DNA of 64,000 bases from an uncultured Clostridium sp. GTDB taxonomy: Bacteria; Bacillota_I; Bacilli_A; RF39; UBA660. The first letter of the stretch is position 1, and each line of letters begins with the position of its first letter. A program made the position numbers and the translations under genes. The stretch covers positions 15,105-79,104 of the forward strand of contig CAJKHY010000002.1 in the NCBI GenBank assembly GCA_905199855.1. The letters are read 5' to 3'. The notes under the pieces are model-generated. The model searched no databases. It was not told where the DNA came from and worked only from the letters and a program-made list of their open reading frames with translations. Positions 16,947 through 27,147 of this stretch are shown here, in pieces.

Positions 16947-18221
16947 TTATTTTATCTTACGACATTCTAAATAATATCTCTTATCATAACTATGTCCCAT
17001 TGAGAATGTTTTCCTTGGTAATGCTCCATCTAGGATAACCGTTCTAAATAATTCATTTTTAGGCATAGCAGGAAGCAAGAAAGCAACATTACCTTTTTCA
17101 CTTCCAAGTTTAATCGTAGCATCATCATCATGAATATAATCTATTTTAGTTTCAGGATGATTTTTCAAATAATTATCTAAGAAACTTTGTAATGTACCTA
17201 CCGCTAAATTAGAATTAGTACATGATCTTTTTACATATAATACTTTTCTTTCACCTTCACATACATATTCAATTCTTTGTCCCTCAGTATCATTCTCGTC
17301 AATATGATAACAATTCTTAAATTCAGTTAATAATCCATCTGCATCTACATTAAACAAAACACGATGTATTGGTTCAAACTCTAATGCTTCACTGTGAAGA
17401 TTTACCACTTCTACTAAAGCATAACGAGCAGGATGATTTAAATATTCTTCCTCGCTTAATGTCTCTTTTAACTTTTCGTAGTGAGCCTTGGCAGTAGCCA
17501 AAGAATGATTACCATCTCCTACTGAGAACAACAATACTGGTTTATCAGTAACATTATATTTCTTCTCAAATGTTTCCTTATCTTTAAAAGCTTCTAATTT
17601 ATTAAATATTTCTTCAATTAGATTATCTTTTAATTTATAACCCTTAACATGTCCACCCTTTAACATCAAATCAAAATCATATATCTTATCTTCTTCACCT
17701 ACACGTTCATTTAAATTATCAATAATTTCTTTCTTTGGATCATCGATTAATAACATAACATGTGGTGTTTCTAATAAAGCATTTTCTCTTACTCTTAATC
17801 TAGGTGGAATTCTATCAACCACAGTCTTTTCAGTAGCCTTAATTAAACTAGTAGAATCAGCTAAATATGAATAATCTTCTAAATCGACCATTCCAATTAT
17901 TCCTTTTCTAACCCTGCCATCATCTTGAGTTCTTTCTAAATAAATTAAACTATCCTTATATTCAGTAAAATTGCCACTTTGAAGTAGAGCTTCCATATTT
18001 TCATTTATTCTTTTTATCTTATCAAATACATCATTATCATTCAAATATATTTCAGGTAAAGTTATATTTAAAGTAGATGGACTATTACCTACTATTTCCT
18101 TTACCTTATCCCAGTATTCATTTTGTGATGTGTATTGATCACAAGCAATAACACTCCACTTAGTCATATCCACATCATGTGGTATTAAAATATTTGCTTT
18201 CTTTAATGGTATCATTTTCAT
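16947..18221 (-). CDS. DUF1015 family protein
   Basis: Full-length (424 aa) DUF1015 protein, a family conserved in anaerobic Bacillota and others but without an established enzymatic role. Recognisable blocks are the N-terminal IPHDVDMTKWSVIACDQYTS, LIYLERTQDDGRVRKGIIG, the central VLLFSVGDGNHSLATAKAHYE with its Asp-Gly-Asn-His motif, and ARYALVEVVNLHSEALEFEPIHR. The DGNHS motif makes a hydrolase or kinase-like active site plausible, but that is inference. It starts 10 nt downstream of enolase and probably shares its transcript. Confidence 0.9.
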   Translation of the reverse strand: MKMIPLKKANILIPHDVDMTKWSVIACDQYTSQNEYWDKVKEIVGNSPSTLNITLPEIYLNDNDVFDKIKRINENMEALLQSGNFTEYKDSLIYLERTQDDGRVRKGIIGMVDLEDYSYLADSTSLIKATEKTVVDRIPPRLRVRENALLETPHVMLLIDDPKKEIIDNLNERVGEEDKIYDFDLMLKGGHVKGYKLKDNLIEEIFNKLEAFKDKETFEKKYNVTDKPVLLFSVGDGNHSLATAKAHYEKLKETLSEEEYLNHPARYALVEVVNLHSEALEFEPIHRVLFNVDADGLLTEFKNCYHIDENDTEGQRIEYVCEGERKVLYVKRSCTNSNLAVGTLQSFLDNYLKNHPETKIDYIHDDDATIKLGSEKGNVAFLLPAMPKNELFRTVILDGALPRKTFSMGHSYDKRYYLECRKIK

Positions 18222-18231
18222 TTCCTCTTTC

Positions 18232-19455
18232 CTATTTATTTATTTTCTCATTAATTCGCATTAATCTATTATATTTACAAATACGTTCACCCCTTGACAT
18301 TGAACCAGTTTTTATTTGTCCAAGGTTTAAACCTACCGCAAAATCTGCAATAGAAGTATCTTCTGTTTCACCACTTCTATGTGAGATTATAGTACTATAT
18401 TTATTCCTCTTTGCTAGTAATATTGTTTCTATAGCCTCAGTAACTGTTCCTATTTGATTTAATTTTATTAAAACAGCATTAGCCATATGTTTTTCTATTC
18501 CTACTTCTAATAACTTTTTATTAGTTACAAACAAATCGTCTCCAACTAACTGAATCCTATCCCCCAGTTTTTCAGTTAATAATTGCCAACCTTCGTAGTC
18601 ATCTTCAGCCATGCCATCTTCGATTGAAACAATAGGAAACTTTTCCGTAATATACTCATAGAACTCAACCATTTGCTCTTTTTTTCTATTCTTTCCTTCA
18701 AATGAATATACTCCATTATTATAAAATTCACTCGCAGCGACATCCAAAGCTAAATATACATCTTTACCTGGTACATAACCTGCTGCCTTAATCGCATCCA
18801 TGATTAAATTTAATGCTTCAAGAGTACTATTTATATTTGGAGCAAATCCGCCTTCGTCTCCTACTCCTGTACTTAACCTCTCCGTTTTAAGTATTTGTTT
18901 CAAACTATGAAACACCTCAGAGCCAATTCTAACATTCTCGTCGATTTCTTTATGCATTGGAATAATCATAAATTCTTGACAATCCAAACCATTATCGGCA
19001 TGCGCACCACCATTTAAAATATTCATCATCATTCTTGGCATATAAGTGCCACGCCCAATATACTCAAATAATTCTTTCTTAGCAGTTTTGCTACTAGCCT
19101 TTAAACACGCTAAAGACACTGCTAAAATAGCATTAGCCCCAAGGACTTCCTTATTTGGAGTACCATCTAAGTTAATCATTAACTCATCAATTTCCTTTTG
19201 ATTTTGAACATCTAATCCAATTAATCTAGGTTTAATAATATCATTAACATTAGATACTGCTTTTAAAACACCCTTACCAAGATATCTATTCATATCATTA
19301 TCTCTTAGTTCTAAAGCTTCATGTACTCCAGTCGAGGCTCCAGATGGAACACTTGCCGTAGCCTCAGTATTGTCTTCTAAGATAACTGTTGCTTCAACCG
19401 TAGGATTGCCCCGTGAATCTAATATTTCTCTTGCAATAATATTCTTTATTTTCAT
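18232..19455 (-). CDS. eno: Enolase (phosphopyruvate hydratase)
   Basis: Glycolytic enzyme converting 2-phosphoglycerate to phosphoenolpyruvate. It opens MKIKNIIAREILDSRGNPTVEA and contains SGASTGVHEALELRD, the metal-site region VSIEDGMAEDDYEGW, GDDLFVTN, and the catalytic SHRSGETEDTSIADFAVG. At about 407 residues it is slightly shorter than the usual 425-435. The C-terminal GQIKTGSMSRGERICKYNRL shows SMSRGER where most enolases have APSRTER. ATG 19455 has GGTGATAGG upstream. Confidence 0.97.
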   Translation of the reverse strand: MKIKNIIAREILDSRGNPTVEATVILEDNTEATASVPSGASTGVHEALELRDNDMNRYLGKGVLKAVSNVNDIIKPRLIGLDVQNQKEIDELMINLDGTPNKEVLGANAILAVSLACLKASSKTAKKELFEYIGRGTYMPRMMMNILNGGAHADNGLDCQEFMIIPMHKEIDENVRIGSEVFHSLKQILKTERLSTGVGDEGGFAPNINSTLEALNLIMDAIKAAGYVPGKDVYLALDVAASEFYNNGVYSFEGKNRKKEQMVEFYEYITEKFPIVSIEDGMAEDDYEGWQLLTEKLGDRIQLVGDDLFVTNKKLLEVGIEKHMANAVLIKLNQIGTVTEAIETILLAKRNKYSTIISHRSGETEDTSIADFAVGLNLGQIKTGSMSRGERICKYNRLMRINEKINK

Positions 19456-19530
19456 TCCTATCACCAAATTTATTATACTATTTATTTTTACTTTTTTCTA
19501 TGCTTATTTTATTATTTATTTTTTTTGACA

Positions 19531-20760
19531 TTATTTAATATCTTTAAGTGGATGCTTTTGAGTAAGAACTAAAACTTTTTTCTTACAATTAGTAAGTACT
19601 TCCTCACTATCTTTATTTCTTAAAGCCATCATAATAATATCTGCAACCTCTTTAACATCATTATTATTAAACCCTCTAGTAGTAATAGCCGGAGTCCCTA
19701 TTCTTATCCCACTTGTAACTGTTGGTTTCTCATGGTCATATGGTATAGTATTCTTATTAACCGTAATACAAATACTATCAAGAATATTTTCAGCTTCAAT
19801 TCCTGTTAGACCAAAACTATTCTTTACATCGATTAACATTAAATGATTCTCAGTATCATTAGATACAATTCTAACATTATTTTGTTTAAATTCTTCACAC
19901 ATTGTTTTTGCATTAATTAAAACATTTTTAATATATTCTTTATATTCTAAAGTCATAGCTTCATAAAAGCACTCTGCCTTTGCCCCGATTACATGCATTA
20001 AAGGCCCTCCCTGAATACCTGGAAATATAACTTTATTTATTTTTTTAATTATTTCTTCATTGTTAGTTAAAATAAATCCTCCACGTGGTCCTCTTAAAGT
20101 TTTATGTGTTGTTGAAGTTACCACATCAGCATATGGTAATGGTTGTTCATGATAACCCGTGGCAATCAATCCAGCAATATGGGACATATCCACCATCAAA
20201 TAAGCACCACATTTATCACAGATACTCCTAAATCTTTTAAAATCGATTTTGCCTGAATATGCACTGAAACCAGCAATAATCATTTTAGGTTTCTCTCTTA
20301 AAGCCACTTCCTCAATAATATCATAATCTAATTTTTCGGTATGTTCATTTAAATTATAAAATACTGAATCATAATCAATACCACTGAAGTTCACTTTACT
20401 ACCATGAGTTAAATGTCCTCCGTGTGATAAATTTAATCCCAAAACCTTATCCTTATTATTAAGTAAAGCCCTGTAAACTGCCATATTAGCGGATGAACCA
20501 CTGTGAGGTTGAACATTTGCATATTTAGCATTAAATAATTTACAAGCATATTCAATGGCCTTTTTTTCAAATATATCAACATATTCACAACCACCATAAT
20601 ATCTATGGTCAGGATATCCTTCAGCATATTTATTAGTTAATATACTACCCTGTAATTTCTTAATATCATTAGATACATAATTCTCAGACGCAATTAACTC
20701 AATATTATTTTCTTGTCTTATGTCTTCTTTTTTCAATGCAGTTTCTAATATTCTATCCAT
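19531..20760 (-). CDS. glyA: Serine hydroxymethyltransferase
   Basis: PLP enzyme interconverting serine and glycine and charging tetrahydrofolate with one carbon. Key elements: IELIASENYVS, EGYPDHRYYGGCEYVD, NVQPHSGSSANMAVY, the PLP-binding STTHKTLRGPRGG with its active-site Lys, and GTPAITTRGF near the C-terminus. Its 409 residues are normal. No riboswitch-like structure was recognised in the 160-nt leader; an extended -10 (TGT-TATAAT region near 20780) lies just upstream. Confidence 0.97.
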   Translation of the reverse strand: MDRILETALKKEDIRQENNIELIASENYVSNDIKKLQGSILTNKYAEGYPDHRYYGGCEYVDIFEKKAIEYACKLFNAKYANVQPHSGSSANMAVYRALLNNKDKVLGLNLSHGGHLTHGSKVNFSGIDYDSVFYNLNEHTEKLDYDIIEEVALREKPKMIIAGFSAYSGKIDFKRFRSICDKCGAYLMVDMSHIAGLIATGYHEQPLPYADVVTSTTHKTLRGPRGGFILTNNEEIIKKINKVIFPGIQGGPLMHVIGAKAECFYEAMTLEYKEYIKNVLINAKTMCEEFKQNNVRIVSNDTENHLMLIDVKNSFGLTGIEAENILDSICITVNKNTIPYDHEKPTVTSGIRIGTPAITTRGFNNNDVKEVADIIMMALRNKDSEEVLTNCKKKVLVLTQKHPLKDIK

Positions 20761-20892
20761 TATCTATACCTCCTAACAACTATTATACAACAAAATATTT
20801 TATTTTTTTAAAATAATTATTAAATATGTAAATAATTAGATATTTTTTTGCCTTTGCTACGCTGTTATCCTATCAATATATTAGTGCAAAAG

Positions 20893-20914
20893 AAAAACCC
20901 TTGATAAACAAGGG
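20893..20914 (-). terminator. Terminator of tRNA-Arg
   Basis: Minus strand: CCCTTG / CAAGGG stem, 5-nt loop, then TTTTTCTTTT, starting 13 nt after the tRNA 3' end. Confidence 0.85.
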
Positions 20915-20926
20915 ATAAATCTCATA

Positions 20927-21003
20927 TGGCGTCCCCAGAAGGATTCGAACCTTCGACCGCACGCTTAGAAGGCGTGTGCTCTATCCAGCTGAGCTATGAG
21001 GAC
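20927..21003 (-). tRNA. tRNA-Arg (anticodon TCT)
   Basis: The minus strand folds into a complete 77-nt tRNA: acceptor GTCCTCA / TGGGGAC (one G-U), D-arm AGCTCAGCTGGATAGAGC, anticodon stem CACGC / GCGTG with loop CTTCTAA (anticodon TCT), a T-arm containing GGTTCGAATCC, discriminator G and encoded CCA. It reads AGA codons, the main Arg codon in this AT-rich genome. Confidence 0.97.
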
Positions 21004-21052
21004 AGTATGTCTCTTTTTAAAGAACATACTCATTATACATCATTTTTTTTAA

Positions 21053-22021
21053 TTATTCAATATCTTTTGTAACAATTTTTGTAATTTCTTCATTTTCTAC
21101 TAAAAATATAACCTCTTTAACATCATAATTTTCTTGTATAGACATACTTATTGTATATAATACCTCTTCTAAAATACTACTACCTGTAATATCACTTAAA
21201 ATCATATTATTAAAATTTAACTTAATAGTATTATCATTTATTTCATAACTAAGTAACTTAGTACTAACATTTAAAAAACTCATTAAATTACTCTCATATA
21301 TTGGAGCACTAGTTAATTCCTCAATTATTATCTTAACCTTATCTTGATTAGTATTATTAATATACTTAGTAACTGGTACATAATAATAATTATCATTAAA
21401 CTCACTTAAATAATATAGTGTATAACTATCTATATTCTTAGTATTACTAATATCATATACCTTATTAACACCATAATTCTTATCTAAAAACGTAGGAATA
21501 TTCTTCTTACTATTAGGTAACTTAGTTAATGGTTTACCCTCTACATAAATAATTAACCCATTTATACCATCTATACTAGTTAAAGTATAAGTAAGTGATT
21601 CTATCATCTTTTCCTCATATTTTTTATTAACATCTAAAATTTCCTTTGAAAAATCTATTTTTAATATTTCATTTTCTAAAGATATATTCAATACCTTAGT
21701 CCCACTTGGAATAACACTCTTAAATCCATTTGGAATAATATCACTTTTTTTACCATCTATAGTTAAACTCTCAATTAAATAAGAACTTTTTTCTACTAAA
21801 TCGTCACATTTACAACCCCCTATATTAGTCTTAGATACATAATCATTACTATCTAATAAATAAATTACCTCCAAGTTATTAGTATAAACATAATCTAATT
21901 TTTGATTGATATTAAGAGTTTTTTCTTCTTCCTTATTAGAAGGAATTAAATATATTAAAAGTAATACAAACAAAGTTAAACTACTAATAATTATTTTCCT
22001 AATAGACATTTTCCTAAGCAT
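21053..22021 (-). CDS. GerMN-domain protein (GerM-like, sporulation/germination)
   Basis: Membrane-anchored protein of 322 residues: one transmembrane helix (about 9-25) and two GerMN-like domains (about 40-165 and 180-318). Each contains the pattern of strands followed by a helix seen in GerM (IPSGTKVLNISLENEILKID and LSYEINDNTIKLNFNNMIL). GerM of Bacillus acts in engulfment and germination. Here it is the third gene after spoIIP and an unknown membrane protein, supporting a sporulation role. ATG 22021 has AGAGGTG upstream. A tRNA-Arg gene follows. Confidence 0.75.
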   Translation of the reverse strand: MLRKMSIRKIIISSLTLFVLLLIYLIPSNKEEEKTLNINQKLDYVYTNNLEVIYLLDSNDYVSKTNIGGCKCDDLVEKSSYLIESLTIDGKKSDIIPNGFKSVIPSGTKVLNISLENEILKIDFSKEILDVNKKYEEKMIESLTYTLTSIDGINGLIIYVEGKPLTKLPNSKKNIPTFLDKNYGVNKVYDISNTKNIDSYTLYYLSEFNDNYYYVPVTKYINNTNQDKVKIIIEELTSAPIYESNLMSFLNVSTKLLSYEINDNTIKLNFNNMILSDITGSSILEEVLYTISMSIQENYDVKEVIFLVENEEITKIVTKDIE

Positions 22022-22056
22022 AATGCACCTCTTAATAAAATATATGAATTATTTTT

Positions 22057-22395
22057 TTATTTATTATCTTTATCATCACTTACTAATTTATCTATTATCT
22101 TAAAGACCCCTTCAACCCCTTTCTTAAAATAAATATTTATCTTTTTACTAGTATTAAAACACGTATTAGTAAGTTTATTCTTATAACTCTTTTCTGTACT
22201 CTCTAAATAATCAGTTATATCTAAATTCTTATTATTTTTAACATCATTTTCAAATTCCTTAATCTTCTCACTAGTTAAAACAGTTCTCTTCCTCACATGA
22301 TATTCATAATAACCACTTTCACTAGCAAAAAAGATAAATATATATAAAACAAGTAAAATAATAAAAATATCTTTGATTATTTTATTCTTATTCAT
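22057..22395 (-). CDS. Small membrane protein of the spoIIP-gerM cluster, 112 aa
   Basis: Unrecognised protein with one N-terminal transmembrane helix (about 8-26) followed by a charged helical domain with two Cys-flanking segments (SYKNKLTNTCFNTSKKINIYF). It overlaps spoIIP by four bases (ATGA arrangement) and precedes the GerMN gene by 35 nt, so it is translationally coupled to a sporulation gene. A role in engulfment or spore coat assembly is inferred from position only. Confidence 0.7.
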   Translation of the reverse strand: MNKNKIIKDIFIILLVLYIFIFFASESGYYEYHVRKRTVLTSEKIKEFENDVKNNKNLDITDYLESTEKSYKNKLTNTCFNTSKKINIYFKKGVEGVFKIIDKLVSDDKDNK

Positions 22396-23408
22396 ACTCC
22401 ACCTACAAACTTAGTTAAAACATTAGATAAAACCTCTAAAGTATTATAAACTTCTTCTATCGTGTTATCAACTCCTCCTATTTCAATTAAAATACAGTTC
22501 TTATCTACATCTTGATTATAAATACCATCTACCCCTTTACCACTCTTTTTATATATCCCTTTTGTTAATGAAGGATAAGTTTCTTTAATTAAATCATTTA
22601 ATTTATTAGTTACCTCTAAATTATATTCATAGTTTTTATGTTCTAATCCCACAACAAAAAGTATTTTAGCATAATTCTTATTATTAATAGTTACTGTAGT
22701 ACTATTCCTATTAACTGAATCCCTATGAATATCTATAAAATATTTTAAACTATCATACTTATTCATTTTTTCTAATAGTAACATCCTAGTAGCCTTATAT
22801 GAACTAGCATAATTCCAATGATTTAAATTTAAAAACTCACTTAAATTAGTATCCTCGACAATAGTAGATATCCCATTTTTATTTAATTTCTCTTTTAATA
22901 TATAAGATGCCATCAAAACATTTGGAGTAATATTATATATACTTAAATTCTTATTATTATAATTTTCCAATTGATGTGTATTATATAAATATATTATTGG
23001 TTTACTAATATCTACTTTATAAGGATCCTCAATATATGAACTTATTTTTTTTAACTCTTCTAAATTACTATAATCATCATTATGTTCTAAAGTAATACCA
23101 TCATAATTATTTATTTTACTTACATAACTAGTAATAATACTACTTGGTTTAGTAACATCAACATGTGTAATAAAATTAATAGTAGAATTAACTACTTTAA
23201 TTAACTTATTATTATATAAATTATTACTATTACCCATTCTTACTAAAGATTTAATAAAATTACTATTATTAATATCCTTATTTCTTCTTAAAGAATAATA
23301 AAAAGAATATGAAAAACTAATATATATAATAGTTATTAAAAACATTATCCTTATTACTCTTAACTTTTTACTTTTTTTATTATTATTTTTAAGTCTCATT
23401 TTCCTCAT
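22392..23408 (-). CDS. spoIIP: Stage II sporulation protein P (engulfment amidase/endopeptidase)
   Basis: Cell-wall hydrolase that, with SpoIID and SpoIIM, drives engulfment of the forespore. It has an N-terminal membrane anchor (about 17-38) and a C-terminal amidase_3-like domain: PIIYLYNTHQLENY (the first His of the zinc site), VEDTNLSEFLNL, YFIDIHRDSVNR (second His site) and CILIEIGGVDNTIEEV with the catalytic Glu. Its 338 residues are near the usual length. Presence of spoIIP implies that the genome encodes endosporulation or descends from a sporulating ancestor. Confidence 0.9.
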   Translation of the reverse strand: MRKMRLKNNNKKSKKLRVIRIMFLITIIYISFSYSFYYSLRRNKDINNSNFIKSLVRMGNSNNLYNNKLIKVVNSTINFITHVDVTKPSSIITSYVSKINNYDGITLEHNDDYSNLEELKKISSYIEDPYKVDISKPIIYLYNTHQLENYNNKNLSIYNITPNVLMASYILKEKLNKNGISTIVEDTNLSEFLNLNHWNYASSYKATRMLLLEKMNKYDSLKYFIDIHRDSVNRNSTTVTINNKNYAKILFVVGLEHKNYEYNLEVTNKLNDLIKETYPSLTKGIYKKSGKGVDGIYNQDVDKNCILIEIGGVDNTIEEVYNTLEVLSNVLTKFVGGV

Positions 23409-23480
23409 ACTATCACCATTTTAATAATACTATAAACATATTAAAAAAAAAATCGATTTATAAGAAAAAATATTATATAT

Positions 23481-23735
23481 TCAAAATACATATATAACAT
23501 TTTTTATAAATTTCTTTATTTCATCTTCATTTTTCACTTCATAATATAAATAAGTAAATTCTTAATTTCCTTTGTTAACTCCACTGGAATAACTATAATT
23601 CCTTTACCTTTTTCTTATTAAAATTACTTTCTTATTCTTCTTTTATTGTTCTTTCAAAATGTTCTTTATAACATCTTCAGATAATTCTTTTAATTTCTTA
23701 TTAATCTCTCTTGTTTGTTCTTTTATTTTCTTGCT
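23481..23735 (-). pseudogene. Frame-shifted gene remnant (unidentified)
   Basis: The 413-base stretch between spoIIP and the helicase has no intact gene. Its minus strand holds fragments in different frames that look coding: KKIKEQTREINKKLKELSED followed by VIKNILKEQ and a stop, then GIIVIPVELTKEIKNLL, then YYEVKNEDEIKKFIKNVIYV ending at 23481. Read together they suggest a decayed gene of about 85 codons with two frameshifts. I do not recognise the family. Confidence 0.4.
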
Positions 23736-23821
23736 TTATACTATTATTTAATACTAACATTCTTATGGTGACATTTAACCTTTCAAAGTTGCATGTTCCT
23801 TTTCATTTGAGCAATTACTTA

Positions 23822-26800
23822 TTAATCATTATAAGCAAGTAATTTTCTAATATCTTTCTCTGTTAATGAAGATATATTTTCTTTACCAGTTTTACCTTCT
23901 ATTAAGTTTTCACTTAATATTTTTTTCTTATCCTGTAATTCAATAATTCTTTCTTCAATAGTACCTTTAGTAACTAACTTATATACAGATACATTCTTAG
24001 TTTGTCCTATTCTATGAGCTCTGTCTGTTGCCTGATTTTCCACTTGAGGATTCCACCATATATCTAAATGTATTACAGTATCAGCACCAATTAAATTTAA
24101 ACCTGTCCCACCTGATTTTAATGTAATTAAGAAACAATTAGTATCATTAGAATTAAATGCTTCAACTAAATTCATTCTCTCTTTACTAGATACACTTCCA
24201 TCAATCATATAATTACTAATACCTATTTTATTAAACTCATATTTAACATTATCTAATACCCTTTTAAAACTACTAAATATTAGTATCTTATGTTCATTAA
24301 TAATACTTTCTTTTACTATCTTAATTAACTCTTCTATTTTAATTCTCTCTCCATCATAATTCTCATACATTACTTTAGGATCTATACATATCTGCCTTAA
24401 TTTCATAAGTAGTTGTAATATTTTCATTCTAGCCCTAGCAAATCCTTCTTCTTTTATTATATTATCTATTTCTTTTCTAGTATCTTTTAATACTTTTAAA
24501 TATAATTTCTTTTGTTTATCAGGTAACTCAATATAAATATTCTTCTCTGTCTTATCGGGTAACGATTCTATTACATCTTTTTTCTTTCTTCTTAATATAA
24601 ACGGACTTATTTGATAATTAAGATTCTTTAAAATCTCCATTCCTTCCTCATCAACATCTTTAATATTATATTTTTCTTTAAATTTAATAATACTATTTAA
24701 ATAACCTGGCATAATAAAATCAAATATACTCCATAACTCACAAACATTATTTTCTACAGGAGTTCCTGTTAGAGCAATTTTACAACTTGCATTAATCTTC
24801 TTAATCTCTCTAGTCATCTCTGCTAAATAATTTTTAATATTTTGAGCCTCATCTACTACACAAAGTTCAAAATCTATCTTCTCATATTCATCATTATCAT
24901 TTCTAATTAAACCATAACTAGTTATAAAAATATTATAGTTTTCCTTATTTTCCAATATTTCTTTTCTTTTATTCTTATTCTCTGCTACAACAACAAATTT
25001 TAAAGATGGAGCAAACTTTTCAAACTCTTTTTGCCAGTTATACATAAGAGATGTTGGTACTATAATAATTATTTTAGCATCTTTCTTTTCCCTTAATATT
25101 TGTTTAATTAAAGTAATAGTTTGTAAACTCTTACCTAACCCCATCTCATCAGCTAAAATACCTCCAAAACCACATTTATATATAGTATATAACCATTTAA
25201 TACCTTCCTTTTGATAATCTCTTAAAACATTATTATCATCAATATCAAAATTAAAGCAAGTATCCTTATACTTTTTAAAATTAGTGATAAATTTATCAAA
25301 TAAATTATCCGTTTTAACACTCTTATAATGATTCTTTAAACTATCTATATATAGAGCACGATATTTTGGTATTATTGCATTGCCATTTTCTATATCCTCT
25401 CTTGTAATATTTAAATCACTTATTAAATTATTAAGTTCCTTTATCTCTTCATTATCACTTAAAGATACTACATTATTATTCTTTAATTTATAATATCTCT
25501 TCTTAGCCTTTAAAGCCTTAAATATACCATCTAACTCACTAGTATCAATACCATCAATATCAAATTTATAAGACATAATATTATCTTTACCTATACTAAA
25601 ATTACTATTAGAACTAAGTCTCTTTAATATTTTTGTATTATCTATCTTCTTGCTAGTAAATATCTCATATTCTTTAGTTAAATTATTTAATTCATTATCT
25701 AAAAAATCATACATCTTATCAATATCTTCTAAAACAAATCTTTTATTTACTATATTAAAACCATATCCTTCAATTTCTTTTACAACTTTATTTTCGTATT
25801 CATTATCTCTTAAAAAATTACCCTTAGTAAAATAATTTATATCTTCTTTATAACTAAATACTATATCACATATTAATTTACTATTTGTTATATCAAAATA
25901 TAATTTTGTTTTTGGAGTCATTGGTAACTCAATATCCTTAACGTTTTCATCTAATATTAAATTATTTTTAACTTGACTAAATAATCCTCTGCCAAAAACA
26001 TTTAAATCATTCTTATTAAATGTTAAATAACTAATCCTATTTTCACGAAGTAACTTAATAAATTCTGTATCTTCATAACTTAAAATATATAAATTATTAT
26101 TATAATAAACATTCTTCATATTTTTAGTTAAATAATTATAATGATTAACATCTTCTAATTTTAATATATAATTGTCCCCTTCTTCTTCTAAAATATAATT
26201 AGTAGGTAATTTATAATAATAATTATTAGTAATACCATGATTTTTTATCTTAAATGGCATACCATTAATAATTTCTAATAATGATTCAAATTCCCGCTGA
26301 GACAAAATCAACGCACAATAATTATTACTATAATATTCACTTCCACGATAATTACTTAAAAATTCAATTATTCTCTTACTTAATGAATCAAAATAATGTT
26401 TACTTTTATCATAAGTTAAACCTTTACCAAATTCATATGTATCTCCACTATAATAAGCATTAATAAAATTTATTAACTTACTATCAGTAGATAAAACATA
26501 TTTCTTCTTATTACCTATATATAATCTTACATATATATTATTACCAATAAAATCAAATTCTAATTCAGTATCTAACTTCTCCTTAATTGTGTTACTTTTA
26601 TTATCGATATATTTATTTAATATTTTTGAAGATACTTCCAATTCATCTATAATTTCACAATTTAAAATAGCATTTCCATATTGTACTAAAACAGAAGCTA
26701 AATGCTCACAGTAAGAATTACCACAGTTACAAGACATATCATATAATTTTTGCCCATTATTGGTTACCATTACCTTGTGATAATTACCATCTCTATCTTT

Positions 26801-26935
26801 CACCCTAAAATGATGAACATATCTATCTTCTAATGTATTCATACCTAAAGGTGTAATAAAACTAGGTGGACAATATCTCCCTTTTAAATATACTTCATAA
26901 CCAAACCTATCTATTATAAAACTATAAATATTCAT
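23822..26935 (-). CDS. SNF2-family DEAD-like helicase with SWIM zinc finger
   Basis: Large (about 1037 aa) SWI2/SNF2 ATPase. Near the N-terminus a SWIM finger (CNCGNSYCEHLASVL) suggests DNA or protein binding. The ATPase core lies at about 575-1030: Walker A DEMGLGKSLQTITLIK, the DEAQ motif II (CVVDEAQNIKN), motif III LTGTPVENNV, motif V SGGTGLNLIGADTVIH, and motif VI ATDRAHRIGQ. It probably remodels protein-DNA complexes in transcription or repair. ATG 26935 is chosen; a TTG 21 nt earlier also exists. It is monocistronic with an extended -10 promoter. Confidence 0.93.
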   Translation of the reverse strand: MNIYSFIIDRFGYEVYLKGRYCPPSFITPLGMNTLEDRYVHHFRVKDRDGNYHKVMVTNNGQKLYDMSCNCGNSYCEHLASVLVQYGNAILNCEIIDELEVSSKILNKYIDNKSNTIKEKLDTELEFDFIGNNIYVRLYIGNKKKYVLSTDSKLINFINAYYSGDTYEFGKGLTYDKSKHYFDSLSKRIIEFLSNYRGSEYYSNNYCALILSQREFESLLEIINGMPFKIKNHGITNNYYYKLPTNYILEEEGDNYILKLEDVNHYNYLTKNMKNVYYNNNLYILSYEDTEFIKLLRENRISYLTFNKNDLNVFGRGLFSQVKNNLILDENVKDIELPMTPKTKLYFDITNSKLICDIVFSYKEDINYFTKGNFLRDNEYENKVVKEIEGYGFNIVNKRFVLEDIDKMYDFLDNELNNLTKEYEIFTSKKIDNTKILKRLSSNSNFSIGKDNIMSYKFDIDGIDTSELDGIFKALKAKKRYYKLKNNNVVSLSDNEEIKELNNLISDLNITREDIENGNAIIPKYRALYIDSLKNHYKSVKTDNLFDKFITNFKKYKDTCFNFDIDDNNVLRDYQKEGIKWLYTIYKCGFGGILADEMGLGKSLQTITLIKQILREKKDAKIIIIVPTSLMYNWQKEFEKFAPSLKFVVVAENKNKRKEILENKENYNIFITSYGLIRNDNDEYEKIDFELCVVDEAQNIKNYLAEMTREIKKINASCKIALTGTPVENNVCELWSIFDFIMPGYLNSIIKFKEKYNIKDVDEEGMEILKNLNYQISPFILRRKKKDVIESLPDKTEKNIYIELPDKQKKLYLKVLKDTRKEIDNIIKEEGFARARMKILQLLMKLRQICIDPKVMYENYDGERIKIEELIKIVKESIINEHKILIFSSFKRVLDNVKYEFNKIGISNYMIDGSVSSKERMNLVEAFNSNDTNCFLITLKSGGTGLNLIGADTVIHLDIWWNPQVENQATDRAHRIGQTKNVSVYKLVTKGTIEERIIELQDKKKILSENLIEGKTGKENISSLTEKDIRKLLAYND

Positions 26936-26962
26936 AAAAAGCCACTTCTCTTTCAATTGAAT

Positions 26963-26991
26963 ATTTTAGCATATTTTTCTAAAATAAACAA
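26963..26991 (-). promoter_or_regulatory. Promoter of the SNF2 helicase (extended -10)
   Basis: Minus strand: TTGTTT (26986-26991), 17-nt spacer ending in TGC, then TAAAAT (26963-26968). Confidence 0.6.
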
Positions 26992-27110
26992 GTACTTTTT
27001 GCAAACAAATGTATTTTTTCTGTGTCAATCAACTTTCTCTCATACTATAAATATTAATCTAGAATTTAAACACCTATTTTCTACCAATAATAGCATAGCA
27101 AACAAAAATA

Positions 27111-27136
27111 AACTCGAACTAAAAGACAGTTCGAGT
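27111..27136 (-). terminator. Terminator of tRNA-Leu
   Basis: Minus strand: 10-bp perfect stem AACTCGAACT / AGTTCGAGTT, 6-nt loop, then TATTTTTGTTT. Confidence 0.8.
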
Positions 27137-27147
27137 TTAGTATCAAA

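Noticed and set aside
20761..20926. Possible glycine or THF riboswitch ahead of glyA
   Set aside because: The leader is nearly all A/T with no conserved GC-rich core of either riboswitch.
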